DNA of 64,000 nt from AP-15 sp963738185 (GCA_963738185.1 CAVTVA010000001.1:930001-994000), one strand, 5' to 3'. Positions 26,833 through 36,056 are shown, numbered from the stretch's first letter. Numbers and translations are program-made. Notes: generated from the letters alone by a model not told the origin.

Positions 26833-27591
26833 TCAGCGGGCGGGCTCTGCACGTGCCCGCGAAGCGACGCGGGGCGTGGCGGTGCGGACGGCATGGGCGT
26901 GGATAGCGGCGCGCCGGTAAGCATGGGCCGCGGCGGCGAGGTGCGGCACGTGCGCCGGCGCCTTGCTGCGGCGCCACCCGCGTGCGGCCCGCTGCCGCGG
27001 ATTTCTGCGCCGATTATCGTTATCGGCGACCACGACGGCAGGAACCGCGCCGAGCCGTGTATCGGGATCATAGGCAGCCGGCGTGGCCGCGATGTACGGA
27101 TTGAAGCGGTCCGAACTCGCGTCGGCGACAAGCTCGCGCGGGCCGGTTTGCGGGTAGACAAAGCCATAGCTCGGGTAATCGCGGCCAAAATTCCCCGATC
27201 CCACATTCATGACCGCGACCGTGGTCCAGTCGTTATCGGGCAATTCGTCGATGACCGGGACATTGGGAGTGACCATCCCGTGATACCAGTTGGCTTGATC
27301 GACCACGATCTCGCGCGGGCCGACCACCCGCGCGACCAAGGCGACGTGACCGGCGGGAATGGCGCTGGTCCGCTTGAACACCAGAATCGCGCCCAGTTGG
27401 GGAATGTGCCCGCGCCAATAGCGGGCGCCCGCCTCGTCCCACCAGCCGCCGGCAGCGCCGTAAAGATCGACCCCGGTCTGCGCGCGGACATAAAGCGCGC
27501 AATTGCCGGCCGCCGCCGGGCGCGCGCACAGAGACACAAACATCATCGGAACGGAGCCCCATACGAGGCCCCAGGCGATTTTCGCTCGCAT
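26833..27591 (-). CDS. CHAP-domain protein (putative cell-wall amidase), exported
   Basis: A 252-aa protein. A signal peptide (about residues 1-28, ending ARPAAAG) precedes a CHAP domain: the nucleophile Cys in GNCALYVRAQTG, then AGARYWRGHIPQLGAILVF, and the catalytic His in IPAGHVALVARVVG. CHAP enzymes cut peptidoglycan cross-links or glutathionyl-spermidine. From about residue 190 the sequence becomes a basic Arg/Ala/His tail without structure. The 295 bases between this gene and the next (27592-27886) hold no gene that I can support. Confidence 0.82.
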   Translation of the reverse strand: MRAKIAWGLVWGSVPMMFVSLCARPAAAGNCALYVRAQTGVDLYGAAGGWWDEAGARYWRGHIPQLGAILVFKRTSAIPAGHVALVARVVGPREIVVDQANWYHGMVTPNVPVIDELPDNDWTTVAVMNVGSGNFGRDYPSYGFVYPQTGPRELVADASSDRFNPYIAATPAAYDPDTRLGAVPAVVVADNDNRRRNPRQRAARGWRRSKAPAHVPHLAAAAHAYRRAAIHAHAVRTATPRVASRARAEPAR

Positions 27592-27886
27592 TGATTTGCC
27601 CCCCGGCTGGTAATGGCGCGCCGCCCGTTCCCCCGAACGGCCCCCCGGCTGCGCGCCCCCTCAAGGTTCGTTAACGCATCGATAAAACCGCAGGTCGGGA
27701 GCGGAAATCATTAACTTTATTAACGGAGGGAGAAAATACCGGCCAATTTTGCCGACAGCGTGCAGTAGCCGTCGCCATAATCGCGTTCAACGCGCCTTCA
27801 GAACGCCGCAGACGATCTGCGGACCGGCAAGCCGGGGATCAATTCGCGCAGCGCCGGGCGCCCTCGGGCGGCGGCGCCACACGCTA

Positions 27887-28572
27887 TCAGAACCGCGCCC
27901 CGCGCGAGGCGACGCGGCCGCTGCAATAAGCGGAACGCGGCGTGCAAATCAGCCCGAACAAGCCGAGCCCCGCAACCAAGAGCCACAGGCTCGCCGGCTC
28001 CGGCGCATCCGCGGGGCTCGCAACCAGCATTCCGGTGTATTGAGCGGGGAGATGCGTCTCGTAGTAATCGGTCCCGAAATCGATCGTGCCAGGCGCGGCG
28101 GTGCCCAGCGCGGCCGGGTTGCTGCTGCCGGATGGCGGCCCATAGAACTCGAACATGTCGGTGTTGTTGAGAAAAAACAGCGACAGGCTGGCCGCGCCGC
28201 TGGCCGGATCAGCTGTCAGGTCAAAGGTCCACACCGGGATGCCGAATTCCCCGGGCGAGACAAAATCGGCCAGGGTTACGCTCGTGCCGCCGGCGTTCAG
28301 GTCAAACGAGGTCAGCGCCGCCGGAAACGGGTAGGCGACCTGCACGACCGGCGGGATGCCGTGGCTGTCGCTGGCAAACCCGCTATTGGCATCGAACGAT
28401 ACCGCCCCGTCGACAGTGAAGGTCAGCGAGAGGGGCGGGGCTGCTGCTCCGCCATTGTTGGGCGCCACCTCGGAGCTGACGGCGAAGGCGAAGGTGGTCG
28501 GGTGGGCGTGGGCCGCGCTGGCGACACCGGCGGCGCAAAGCCCGCGCAAAGCGTATAAGCTGCGCGGCGCAT
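27887..28572 (-). CDS. PEP-CTERM sorting-domain protein, frameshift in signal peptide
   Basis: About 227 aa. The C-terminus has the exosortase sorting signal: PEPASLW, a hydrophobic span (LLVAGLGLFGLI) and a short basic tail. The N-terminus appears to start MRRAAYT behind GGAAGGGG and to continue, after a frame change near 28545, as RGLCAAGVASAAHA, a signal peptide cleaved before HPTTFAFAV. The mature part is a Ser/Gly/Pro-rich beta structure, as in many PEP-CTERM exopolysaccharide-associated proteins. It would be processed by an exosortase, which is not in this window. The 331 bases to the tRNA contain no gene that I can support. Confidence 0.78.
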
Positions 28573-28903
28573 TCGATGATCCCCTTCCAAGTTTCGCGCC
28601 TTTGGGTTGGCGTCAGCCATGTTGCATTAACGCTACGATTGACGCAACAGGAACGCCCGCCCCTCCCGCAATCCCGCAATATAAACGGGCGAGCGAGGAG
28701 TTGTTGCTCTGTCTTCCCTGCGGGCGCGGCTCCGCGCGAACAGCGCCCGCGCAAACCGTATAAGCCGGTCGCGTTTCGGAACCGGCCGCGAACCGCCGTG
28801 TCAGCCGCGTGCCAACGAGGCCTGTTCGCGCTTCGTTGGTTTATTGGCGGCCCTTGGGAGGCTCGGTAGAACGCGTAAATTGCGCAAAAACTGACGGAAA
28901 TGC

Positions 28904-28978
28904 TGGTGCTGCCGGTAAGGATTGAACTTACGACCTCCCCCTTACCAAGGGGGTGCTCTACCACTGAGCTACGGCAGC
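28904..28978 (-). tRNA. tRNA-Thr (anticodon GGT)
   Basis: The reverse strand folds as a complete cloverleaf: acceptor GCTGCCG/CGGCAGC, D arm with GCTC..GAGC, anticodon stem CCCCC/GGGGG with loop TTGGTAA (anticodon GGT), T arm GTAAG-TTCAATC-CTTAC, discriminator A and encoded CCA. It reads ACC/ACT threonine codons. Confidence 0.97.
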
Positions 28979-29128
28979 GCACCGCGCGAAACCCGTTCCG
29001 CGCGGGCAGCAAGAAATACACAAGGTGGTGGCGGTTGGCAAGGCAGCGGCGGAACCGCCTCGCCGCAAACGGGGTTAACGAATCGGAGATGGCCGCGACC
29101 CGGTGCTCGCAAAAAAGGACGCAACATC

Positions 29129-29353
29129 ATGAGGGCTCCGTCCATCGCCGACCCAAGCAACAAAGCGACAGTTCAAGCGGTGCTGAGGGCATTCGAGGCG
29201 GCGCGGGCGGAGGGGCGGCCGTCGGTCGAGTGCTATCGCGCGGGGGTCGCGGCATGGCGGTTGGCGCACCCCGAGCAGGCCCCCGAATACGCGGCCAAAC
29301 GCGCGGTCGCGGTGATCCTCTCGGTGCATGTCAATCTGAGGGCGGATGCCTGA
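29129..29353 (+). CDS. Small conserved hypothetical protein, 74 aa
   Basis: A 74-aa protein starting MRAPSIADPSNKATVQAVLRAFEAARAEG. It is mostly helical and has no signal peptide. The ATG follows an AAGGA ribosome-binding site. No family is recognised. The clean helix pattern and standard codon use argue for a real gene. It stands alone between tRNA-Thr and the murA cluster. Confidence 0.55.
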   Translation: MRAPSIADPSNKATVQAVLRAFEAARAEGRPSVECYRAGVAAWRLAHPEQAPEYAAKRAVAVILSVHVNLRADA

Positions 29354-29429
29354 GCTAAGAGCTGATGCCTGAGCAGAGCTACGCCTAGCGGCGCTTGACA
29401 GCGCAGCGCCGTGACCGTTCTTTTGGTGA

Positions 29430-29660
29430 ATGAGCAAAGGCCCCGATCCCTCTGCGAAAAAGCGGGCGGAACGCGCGGCACGCGACCAGCGTCTGTCGGT
29501 CGCTTTGCGCGACAACCTGCGCCGGCGTAAGGACCAGATGCGCGCGCGTGACGCTCGCGCCACTGCTGGCGACGTCTCGAGCACAAATGACGCCGGCGGC
29601 TTGAGCGGCGGCCCGGACTCAACTAAAAGCAATCGCCACGGCGGGACGACCGCCGATTGA
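29430..29660 (+). CDS. Small basic hypothetical protein upstream of murA, 76 aa
   Basis: A 76-aa protein rich in Arg and Lys: SAKKRAERAARDQRLSVALRDNLRRRKDQMRAR, then a Gly/Ser/Asp tail. Very similar short basic proteins precede murA in many alphaproteobacteria; their function is unknown. Position (61 bases before murA, same strand) and composition fit that family. Probably cotranscribed with murA. Confidence 0.6.
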   Translation: MSKGPDPSAKKRAERAARDQRLSVALRDNLRRRKDQMRARDARATAGDVSSTNDAGGLSGGPDSTKSNRHGGTTAD

Positions 29661-29721
29661 AGAGCCCGCTGCCGCGGGTCGGGACCGGCCCGGCCGGCCG
29701 GCGGCGCGCAGAGCCGGGGCG

Positions 29722-31005
29722 ATGGACAAAATCCGCATCAGGGGCGGCGTGCCGCTTAACGGGGCGATAGCGATCGGCGGAGCCAAGAACGCGGCACTGC
29801 CGCTGATGGCGGCGAGCCTCCTGACCGCCGAAACCCTCGGCCTCGACAACGTTCCCGACCTCGCTGACATCGCGACGATGGCGAACCTTTTGGTTCAGCA
29901 CGGCGCCGGGATCGGCATGGCGGCGAGCGGGCCGACCGGCGGGCGCCGGCTTGAGCTGTCGGCGGCGCACATCACCTCGACCACCGCCCCCTACGATATC
30001 GTCCGCAAGATGCGCGCCTCATTCCTGGTGCTCGGGCCGCTGCTGGCGCGCTGCGGGCGGGCGCGCGTGTCTCTCCCCGGCGGCTGCGATATCGGTGTGC
30101 GGCCGGTCGATCTGCACATCAAGGGGCTGCGGCAGCTTGGCGCGCAGATCGAGCTGCGCGAAGGTTATGTCGATGCGCGCGCGCCCAAGGGTCTGCGCGG
30201 CGCCGAGATCGTGTTCCCGTCGGTGTCGGTCGGGGCCACCGAAAATCTGCTGATGGCGGCGGTGCTGGCGGAGGGCGAAACACTGTTGGCGAATGCTGCC
30301 CGCGAACCCGAGATCGGCGATCTCGCCGCCTGCCTCCAGGCGATGGGTGCCCATATCGAGGGGATCGGCAGCGATTGTCTGAGGATCGTTGGAGTGGGCC
30401 GGCTGCATGGCGCCGAGCATCGCATCCTGCCCGACCGGATCGAAACCGGGACCTACATGATCGCCGCGGCAGCGACTGCGGGAGAGGTGCGGTTGACCGG
30501 GACCCGGCTTGATCTCGTCGCGGCGCTTGCCGACATTCTCGATGGCGCCGGCGTCGCGGTGTCGTCGACGCCGGACGGGCTCAAGGTGCGACGGCGCGAC
30601 GGCATCGTCGCCGGCATCGACATCGCCACCGCGCCCTATCCCGGGTTTCCCACCGATTTGCAGGCCCAGGTGATGGCGCTGATGGCGGTCGCCGAAGGCG
30701 GCTCGGCGATTACCGAGACGATTTTCGAGAACCGGTTCATGCATGTCCCCGAATTGGCGCGGATGGGAGCGGAGATCGCGGTGCAGGGTGCGGTGGCGCG
30801 GGTGCGCGGCGTGAAGCGGCTGATGGGCGCGCCGGTGATGGCGACCGATCTGCGCGCGTCGGTGTCGCTGGTGGTCGCCGGGCTGGCGGCCGAGGGCGAG
30901 ACCGTGATCAGCCGCGTCTACCACCTCGACCGCGGCTATGAGCGGCTTGAGGCGAAGCTCGCGGCCTGCGGCGCGCGGATCGAGAGGGTCGGCGATGGCG
31001 CCTGA
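29722..31005 (+). CDS. murA: UDP-N-acetylglucosamine 1-carboxyvinyltransferase
   Basis: A 427-aa EPSP-synthase-fold enzyme, normal length. The N-terminus MDKIRIRGGVPLNGAIAIGGAKNAALPLMAA holds the substrate-binding Lys-Asn. The catalytic Cys lies in SLPGGCDIGVRPVDLHIKGL, near residue 117 (fosfomycin-sensitive type). The C-terminal LMGAPVMATDLRASVSLVVAGLAA is conserved. It transfers enolpyruvate from PEP to UDP-GlcNAc, the first committed step of peptidoglycan synthesis, in the cytosol. It leads the conserved murA-DUF2948-hisG-hisD cluster and overlaps the next gene by 11 bases. Confidence 0.97.
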   Translation: MDKIRIRGGVPLNGAIAIGGAKNAALPLMAASLLTAETLGLDNVPDLADIATMANLLVQHGAGIGMAASGPTGGRRLELSAAHITSTTAPYDIVRKMRASFLVLGPLLARCGRARVSLPGGCDIGVRPVDLHIKGLRQLGAQIELREGYVDARAPKGLRGAEIVFPSVSVGATENLLMAAVLAEGETLLANAAREPEIGDLAACLQAMGAHIEGIGSDCLRIVGVGRLHGAEHRILPDRIETGTYMIAAAATAGEVRLTGTRLDLVAALADILDGAGVAVSSTPDGLKVRRRDGIVAGIDIATAPYPGFPTDLQAQVMALMAVAEGGSAITETIFENRFMHVPELARMGAEIAVQGAVARVRGVKRLMGAPVMATDLRASVSLVVAGLAAEGETVISRVYHLDRGYERLEAKLAACGARIERVGDGA

Positions 31006-31459
31006 CGCCGGCACTGGCGCGCTCAAGCTGCGCGCCGAGGATGCCGATGATCTGATGGTGCTCTCGGCGTGTCTGCAGGACGCGCTGGTCCCGGTGCGCG
31101 ACCTCGCCTATGTTCCCGACCAGCAGATTTTTGTCTTTGTGGCGAACCGTTTCCGCTGGGAGCGCGGGGTGCAGCCAGCGCCGGGCGAGCGCGAGCGCGT
31201 GCTGTGCGCGGTCTCGTTTGCCGCCGTCGTCGGCGTGTCGTATCGCGGCTTCCGCCGCACCGACGAAGACCGGATTTTGGCCCTGCTGGCGATCCGGGCT
31301 GGGCGCGTGCAAGCGGTTGGCGCGGCGGTTCACCTCGACTTTTCCGGCGGCGCGGCGATTCGCCTCGACGTCGCGTGCGTCCGCTGTCGGGCCAAGGATC
31401 TGGGCGACCCGTGGCCGACCCCTTGGCATCCGCGCCACGACGAGGAGCAGCGCGGGTGA
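30995..31459 (+). CDS. DUF2948 family protein
   Basis: A 154-aa alphaproteobacterial protein of unknown function. Typical pieces are LKLRAEDADDLMVLSACLQDALVPVRDLAYVPDQQ, FVANRFRWE and the C-terminal DLGDPWPTPWHPRHD. DUF2948 genes regularly stand between murA and hisG in this class. The ATG at 30995 lies inside the end of murA, and the stop overlaps the GTG of hisG, so translation is probably coupled across the three genes. Confidence 0.92.
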   Translation: MAPDAGTGALKLRAEDADDLMVLSACLQDALVPVRDLAYVPDQQIFVFVANRFRWERGVQPAPGERERVLCAVSFAAVVGVSYRGFRRTDEDRILALLAIRAGRVQAVGAAVHLDFSGGAAIRLDVACVRCRAKDLGDPWPTPWHPRHDEEQRG

Positions 31460-32145
31460 CGACGGCGGTCGATGATCGGCTGATCCTGGCGCTGCCCAAC
31501 GGGCGGATTCTTGCCGAGGTGATGCCGCTGTTGCGCCAGATTGGGGTCGAGCCGGAGCCGGCCTTTGAGGATGCGGCCTCGCGCCGGTTGCGCTTTGCCA
31601 CCAACGATGCGCGGCTCGACCTGATCCGGGTGCGCAGCTTCGACGTTGCCACCTTTGTCGCTTTTGGCGCGGCGCAGCTCGGGGTCGCCGGCAACGACGT
31701 GCTGATGGAATTTGACTATTCCGAGGTCTACGCCCCGCTCGACCTGGAAATCGGGCATTGCCGGATCGCGGTGGCGGCGACCGCCGACTGGGTGGCGCGC
31801 GAGGATGGGCGGCGCGCCAGCCACATCCGGGTGGCGACCAAATACCCGGAAATCACCCGCCGCCATTTCGCAGCACAGGGCGTCCAAGCCGAATGCATCA
31901 AGCTCAATGGCGCGATCGAACTGGCGCCGCGGCTCGGCCTGTGTCGGCACATCGTCGATCTGGTCCAGACCGGCGCCACCTTGAAGGCGAACGGCCTCGT
32001 CGAGATCGAGCGCATCGCCGAGGTCAGCTCGCGGCTGATCGTCAACCGCCCGGCGCTGAAGACGCGCCCCGAAGAGGTCGGCGGCTGGATCGAACGCCTG
32101 CGCGCCGCGGTCGGCGGGGGGCGGTTTCCCTCAGGATCGAAATGA
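31456..32145 (+). CDS. hisG: ATP phosphoribosyltransferase, short form
   Basis: A 229-aa HisG of the short type, without the C-terminal regulatory ACT-like domain. The GTG start overlaps the previous stop. Conserved segments: LILALPNGRI, DLIRVRSFDVATFVAFGAAQLGVAGNDVL, RIAVATKYPEI (here RVATKYPEI), and the PRPP-binding loop region DLVQTGATLKANGL. It catalyses the first step of histidine synthesis, ATP plus PRPP. Short HisG works only in complex with the HisRS-like regulator HisZ, which is not in this window. A palindromic repeat separates it from hisD. Confidence 0.96.
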   Translation: MTTAVDDRLILALPNGRILAEVMPLLRQIGVEPEPAFEDAASRRLRFATNDARLDLIRVRSFDVATFVAFGAAQLGVAGNDVLMEFDYSEVYAPLDLEIGHCRIAVAATADWVAREDGRRASHIRVATKYPEITRRHFAAQGVQAECIKLNGAIELAPRLGLCRHIVDLVQTGATLKANGLVEIERIAEVSSRLIVNRPALKTRPEEVGGWIERLRAAVGGGRFPSGSK

Positions 32146-32154
32146 GCGTGCGGC

Positions 32155-32268
32155 ACCCTCACCCGCTTCGCTCCGCTCAGCACCCTCTCCCGCAATGCGG
32201 GAGAGGGGGGACCCGGCCCGCAGAGCCTGCCCCGGACCTGTTCCGGGGGCTGGGTGGGTGAGGGAGAG
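32155..32268. repeat. Palindromic dispersed repeat between hisG and hisD
   Basis: Begins ACCCTCACCC and ends GGGTGAGGGAG, with an internal CCCTCTCCCGC/GCGGGAGAGGG hairpin and a second one (CCCGGACCTGTTCCGGGG). It is the same family as 3081-3146, 55054-55200 and 58527-58572. It occupies nearly the whole hisG-hisD gap and could affect mRNA stability of the operon. Confidence 0.8.
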
Positions 32269-32273
32269 CGCTG

Positions 32274-33593
32274 ATGCCGGTCAGGCTCTCGACGCGCGAT
32301 CCCGGCTTTGACGCGGCCTTTGCGCGGCTCGTCGAGGCCAAGCGCGAGGTCGCGGCCGATGTCGATGCCGCGGTCGCCGCGATCATCGAGGATGTCGCCC
32401 GCCGCGGCGACATTGCGGTCTGCGAATGGACGCGCCGTTTTGACGGGATCGATCTGACCGCCGAGGGCTTGCGGCTGTCGCCTCGCGAGATCGCCGAGGG
32501 CGCCGCCGCGGCGCCGGCCGAAACCGTGATGGCGTTGCGCTGCGCGGCCAGGCGCATCGAGAGCTTTCACCGCCGCCAAGTGCCGCCGGCGCTCGACTAT
32601 ATCGACGGGCTGGGCGTGCGGCTCGCCGCCCGCTGGCGCCCGGTCGACGCCGCCGGGCTCTACGTGCCGGGCGGCACCGCTTCCTATCCGTCCTCGGTGC
32701 TGATGAACGCGATCCCGGCCAAGGTCGCCGGGGTCGAGCGCCTGGTCATGACGGTGCCGGCGCCGGGCGGGGTGCTGAACCCGCTGGTGCTGGCTGCCGC
32801 CGAGCTCGTTGGCATCGACGAGATCTACCGGGTCGGCGGGGCGCAGGCGGTGGCGGCGCTGGCCTACGGCACGGCGACGATCCGCCCGGTTGACAAGATC
32901 GTCGGGCCGGGCAACGCCTATGTCGCCGCCGCGAAGCGGCGCGTCTTTGGCCGCGTCGGCATCGACATGATTGCCGGGCCATCGGAAATCCTGGTCGTCG
33001 CCGATGCCGGCAACGACCCCGAATGGATCGCCGCCGACCTGATGTCGCAGGCCGAGCACGACAGCGCTGCGCAGGCGATCCTGGTGACCGACGACAGCGG
33101 CTTTGCGGCGGCGGTCGAGGCGGCGATCGAGCGCCGGCTGGCGCTGCTGCCGCGGGCCGAGGTCGCGCGGGCGAGCTGGCAGGCGAATGGCGCCGTCCTG
33201 CTCGTCGCCGACTGGAGCCAGGCGCCGGCGCTGATCGACCGGATCGCCCCCGAGCACCTCGAGCTGGCGCTCGACCAGGCCGATTGGCTGGCCGATCAGG
33301 TTCGCCATGCCGGCGCGATTTTTCTCGGGCGGTGGACGCCGGAGGCGATCGGCGACTACATTGCCGGGCCCAACCATGTGCTGCCGACCGCGCGCAGCGC
33401 GCGCTTCGCCTCGGGCTTAGGGGTTCTCGACTTTATGAAACGGACCTCGCTGGTGCGCTGTGATGCCGCAAGCTTCGGCGCACTTGCGCCCGCGGCGATC
33501 CGGCTCGCAGAGGCCGAGGGGCTCGAAGCGCATGCCTCCTCGCTGTCGATCCGGCTCGAAACAGGCGCGCGGGCAGCACGGCAATGGAAATGA
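32274..33593 (+). CDS. hisD: Histidinol dehydrogenase
   Basis: A 439-aa enzyme of normal length. Conserved motifs: YVPGGTASYPSSVLMNAIPAKVAGV, the signature VGGAQAVAALAYGT, KIVGPGNAYVAAAKR, GIDMIAGPSEILV, DLMSQAEHD and the catalytic Glu-His in RIAPEHLELA, plus the Zn-binding His near the end. It oxidises L-histidinol to histidine in two NAD+ steps, in the cytosol. It overlaps the UPF0262 gene by 10 bases. Confidence 0.97.
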   Translation: MPVRLSTRDPGFDAAFARLVEAKREVAADVDAAVAAIIEDVARRGDIAVCEWTRRFDGIDLTAEGLRLSPREIAEGAAAAPAETVMALRCAARRIESFHRRQVPPALDYIDGLGVRLAARWRPVDAAGLYVPGGTASYPSSVLMNAIPAKVAGVERLVMTVPAPGGVLNPLVLAAAELVGIDEIYRVGGAQAVAALAYGTATIRPVDKIVGPGNAYVAAAKRRVFGRVGIDMIAGPSEILVVADAGNDPEWIAADLMSQAEHDSAAQAILVTDDSGFAAAVEAAIERRLALLPRAEVARASWQANGAVLLVADWSQAPALIDRIAPEHLELALDQADWLADQVRHAGAIFLGRWTPEAIGDYIAGPNHVLPTARSARFASGLGVLDFMKRTSLVRCDAASFGALAPAAIRLAEAEGLEAHASSLSIRLETGARAARQWK

Positions 33594-34087
33594 ATGACGG
33601 GCCCGAAGGCGAAGGCGAGGCCGGCTGCCGCATTGCCCGCATCACGCTCGACGAGCACACCGTGGTGCGCCGCAGCGCCGATATCGAGCACGAGCGGGCG
33701 ACCGCGATCGCCGATCTGCTCGAGGAGAACGCGTTTGCTCCGGTCTCCGGGCGCGCCGGGCCGTTCGAGGTTCATCTGGCGATCGAGGAGAACCGGCTGA
33801 ACCTCGACATCCGTTCGCAAAGGGACGGGTCGGGCGAAACCATCGTGCTGCCGCTCGCCCCGTTCCGCGGCATCGTCAAAGATTACTTCATGATCTGCGA
33901 GAGCTATTACGAGGCGGTCCGCGGCTCGCGGCTGATGCAGGTCGAGGCGATCGACATGGGGCGGCGGTCGTTGCACGACGAGGGTTCGGCGCTGCTGATC
34001 GAGCGGCTTGCCGACAAGGTCGCGATCGACCACCCGACCGCGCGGCGCCTGTTCACGCTGATTTGCGTGCTGCATTTGCGCGGGTAA
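33584..34087 (+). CDS. UPF0262 family protein
   Basis: A 167-aa protein of the UPF0262 family, which is confined mainly to alphaproteobacteria and has no proven function. Recognisable are ITLDEHTVVRRSADIEHERATAIADLLEEN, PLAPFRGIVKDYFMICESYYEAVR, IEAIDMGRRSLHDEG and the closing HPTARRLFTLICVLHLRG. It usually lies between hisD and maf (often with infA), as here. Starts inside the end of hisD. No defects. Confidence 0.93.
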   Translation: MEMNDGPEGEGEAGCRIARITLDEHTVVRRSADIEHERATAIADLLEENAFAPVSGRAGPFEVHLAIEENRLNLDIRSQRDGSGETIVLPLAPFRGIVKDYFMICESYYEAVRGSRLMQVEAIDMGRRSLHDEGSALLIERLADKVAIDHPTARRLFTLICVLHLRG

Positions 34088-34097
34088 GGGGCGAGCC

Positions 34098-34694
34098 GTG
34101 ATGCCGTCGCTGCTGGTGTTGGCCTCGGCCTCGCCGCGCCGGCTCGAATTGCTGCGTCAGATCGGGATCGTTCCCGACCGGATCGATGCGGCGGCCATCG
34201 ACGAGAGCCCCCACCGCGACGAGGAGCCCGCGGCATATGCGCTGCGTCTCGCCGAGGAAAAGCTGCGGGCGGTGCTGCCGCACCACCCCGACGCCTACAT
34301 TCTGGCCGCCGACACCGTCGTGGCGTGCGGCCGGCGCATCCTGCTGAAGCCGGAGGACCAGGCCGCCGCCCGGCGCGGCCTCGAGCTGTTGTCCGGGCGC
34401 CGCCACCGGGTCCATTCCGGCATCGCGCTGGCCAGCCCGGACGGGCGGGTGGCGCTGCGCCGAGTCTCGAGCCGGGTCGGCTTCAAGCGTTTGAGCACGG
34501 ACGAGATCGCCGCTTACCTGGCGAGCGGCGAGTGGCGTGGCAAGGCCGGCGGCTATGCGATCCAGGGCCACGCCGCGGCGCTGATCCGCTTTGTCTCCGG
34601 CTCCTATTCGAATGTCGTCGGCCTGCCGTTGTTCGAGACCGCGCAGCTGCTCGCCGGCCGCGGCTATCGCCCGCGATGCGCCGCAAGCTCCTGA
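34098..34694 (+). CDS. maf: Maf-family nucleoside triphosphate pyrophosphatase
   Basis: About 198 aa. The family start LVLASASPRRLELLRQIG, the DE..P motif with AYALRLAEEKLRAV, the acidic ILAADTVVACGRRIL and the C-terminal GGYAIQGHAAALI..GSYSNVVGLPLFE are all present. Maf proteins hydrolyse non-canonical nucleotides such as dTTP/UTP analogues and take part in house-cleaning and septation control. The start is GTG at 34098 or ATG at 34101. It overlaps the RNase gene. Confidence 0.94.
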   Translation: MMPSLLVLASASPRRLELLRQIGIVPDRIDAAAIDESPHRDEEPAAYALRLAEEKLRAVLPHHPDAYILAADTVVACGRRILLKPEDQAAARRGLELLSGRRHRVHSGIALASPDGRVALRRVSSRVGFKRLSTDEIAAYLASGEWRGKAGGYAIQGHAAALIRFVSGSYSNVVGLPLFETAQLLAGRGYRPRCAASS

Positions 34695-35857
34695 TCGCCG
34701 CCGGCCCCGGTGAGTGGCGCGCGGCGCTGTTGGAGGATCGGGCAGCGGTCGAGCTGCGGGTCGAGCGCGGCGACGGCGCCGAGGCCGGCAGCGTCCATCT
34801 CGGCCGCGTCGTGCGCCTGCTGCCGGCGCTCGGCGCGGCGCTGGTCGATATCGGCGGGGACCGCCCCGATTTTCTGCCGCAGAGCCAGATCCTGCCGCGC
34901 GGTCGGCGACTCGACGAGGGCGAGCGGGTTTTGGTGCAGATCCGCCGCGAGGCGCAGGGCGGCAAGGCGGCGCGGCTGACCACCGACATCAAAGCGCCCG
35001 GCAACTCCATAGAGGCTGCTGCTGGGCGCGCAGCTCGCCTCGATCCGCCGGCTCGCCTTTACCCGGCTCTGACCTTCGCTGCGGCATTGGCCAGTGCGCT
35101 GCCGGCGCCCAGCGGAGTTTTGGTCGATGACCCGGCTGCCATTCCGGAGCTCCGCTCGGCGTTTCCCGATGCGGGCGTCGCTCACGAGCCGGCAGCCCGA
35201 TGGCTCATCGATCTTGACGCGCTGTTCGACGAAGCGCTGTCGCCGAGCCTGGCGCTGCCGGGCGGCGGCTCGGTGCACATCGAGGCGACGCGGGCCGCAA
35301 CCATGATCGATGTCGACAGCGGCACGCCCGAAACCGGGTCGCCCGAGCATTCGGCGCTCGCCGTCAATCTCGCCGCCGCCCTTCCGATCGCCGGGCAGCT
35401 CCGCCTACGCAATCTCGGCGGCGGCATCGTCATCGATTTTGTCGGCCTTGACGACCGCCGCGCGCGTGCGCAGGTGCATGCCGCCCTGGCCCGCGCGTTG
35501 GCCGCCGACCCGGCGCGGCCGCAGCTGCTCGGCTGGACCCGGCTCGGCCATTTCGAGCTGGTGCGCCCGCGCCGCACCCGCCCCCTCGCCGAAGCTTTGC
35601 TCGAACCCGCTCCCGGAGGGCCGCTCGTCAAGAGCGCCCTCACCGTGGCGCTCGAAGCCCTGCGCGCTCTGCGTCGCGAAGACCGATCTCAACCGGGCCG
35701 ACGCTGGCGGCTGACCGTCGCGCCCGAAGTGGCGGCGGCATTGGCCGGCGATGCCGCAACAGCACGCCGCGGGCTTGAGGAAAAGCTGGGGCGCGAGATC
35801 GGGGTCGCCGCCGATCCGCAATTCGGCCGCGCGCATTTTCAAATCATCCCGACATGA
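34676..35857 (+). CDS. rng: Ribonuclease E/G family protein (short, RNase G-like)
   Basis: A 393-aa protein, shorter than E. coli RNase G (489 aa). The N-terminal S1-like part shows VHLGRVVRLLPALGAALVDIGGDRPDFLPQSQI. The catalytic acids are seen in TMIDVDSG and GGGIVIDFVGLDDRRAR, as in the DNase-I-like subdomain. The GWTRLGHFELVRPR region that normally follows is present, but the Zn-link CPxCxG behind it is missing. It is the small type found next to yacG and maf in Rhodospirillales and relatives. Likely role: 5'-end-dependent endonuclease in RNA turnover or rRNA maturation. It overlaps maf by 19 bases. Confidence 0.9.
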   Translation: MRRKLLIAAGPGEWRAALLEDRAAVELRVERGDGAEAGSVHLGRVVRLLPALGAALVDIGGDRPDFLPQSQILPRGRRLDEGERVLVQIRREAQGGKAARLTTDIKAPGNSIEAAAGRAARLDPPARLYPALTFAAALASALPAPSGVLVDDPAAIPELRSAFPDAGVAHEPAARWLIDLDALFDEALSPSLALPGGGSVHIEATRAATMIDVDSGTPETGSPEHSALAVNLAAALPIAGQLRLRNLGGGIVIDFVGLDDRRARAQVHAALARALAADPARPQLLGWTRLGHFELVRPRRTRPLAEALLEPAPGGPLVKSALTVALEALRALRREDRSQPGRRWRLTVAPEVAAALAGDAATARRGLEEKLGREIGVAADPQFGRAHFQIIPT

Positions 35858-35873
35858 CCATATCGGCTGTGCC

Positions 35874-36056
35874 ATGACCGCCAATTCGCCGATTCCAATG
35901 CCGCGCCCTTGCCCGATCTGCGGCAAGCCGGCGAGCCCGCGACATCGCCCGTTCTGCTCGGCGCGCTGCGCCCAGATCGATCTCGGCCGCTGGCTTAAAG
36001 GAAATTACTCGATCCCGACCGACGAGCCCGCCGACGACAGCGACGAGGAGCGCTGA
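35874..36056 (+). CDS. yacG: DNA gyrase inhibitor YacG (zinc-binding)
   Basis: A 60-aa protein with the four Zn ligands CPICGK and CSARC, the latter followed by AQIDLGRWLKGNYSIP, the universal YacG motif. YacG binds GyrB and inhibits gyrase. The ATG at 35874 gives the normal length. It closes the housekeeping cluster, 16 bases behind the RNase gene. Confidence 0.95.
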   Translation: MTANSPIPMPRPCPICGKPASPRHRPFCSARCAQIDLGRWLKGNYSIPTDEPADDSDEER

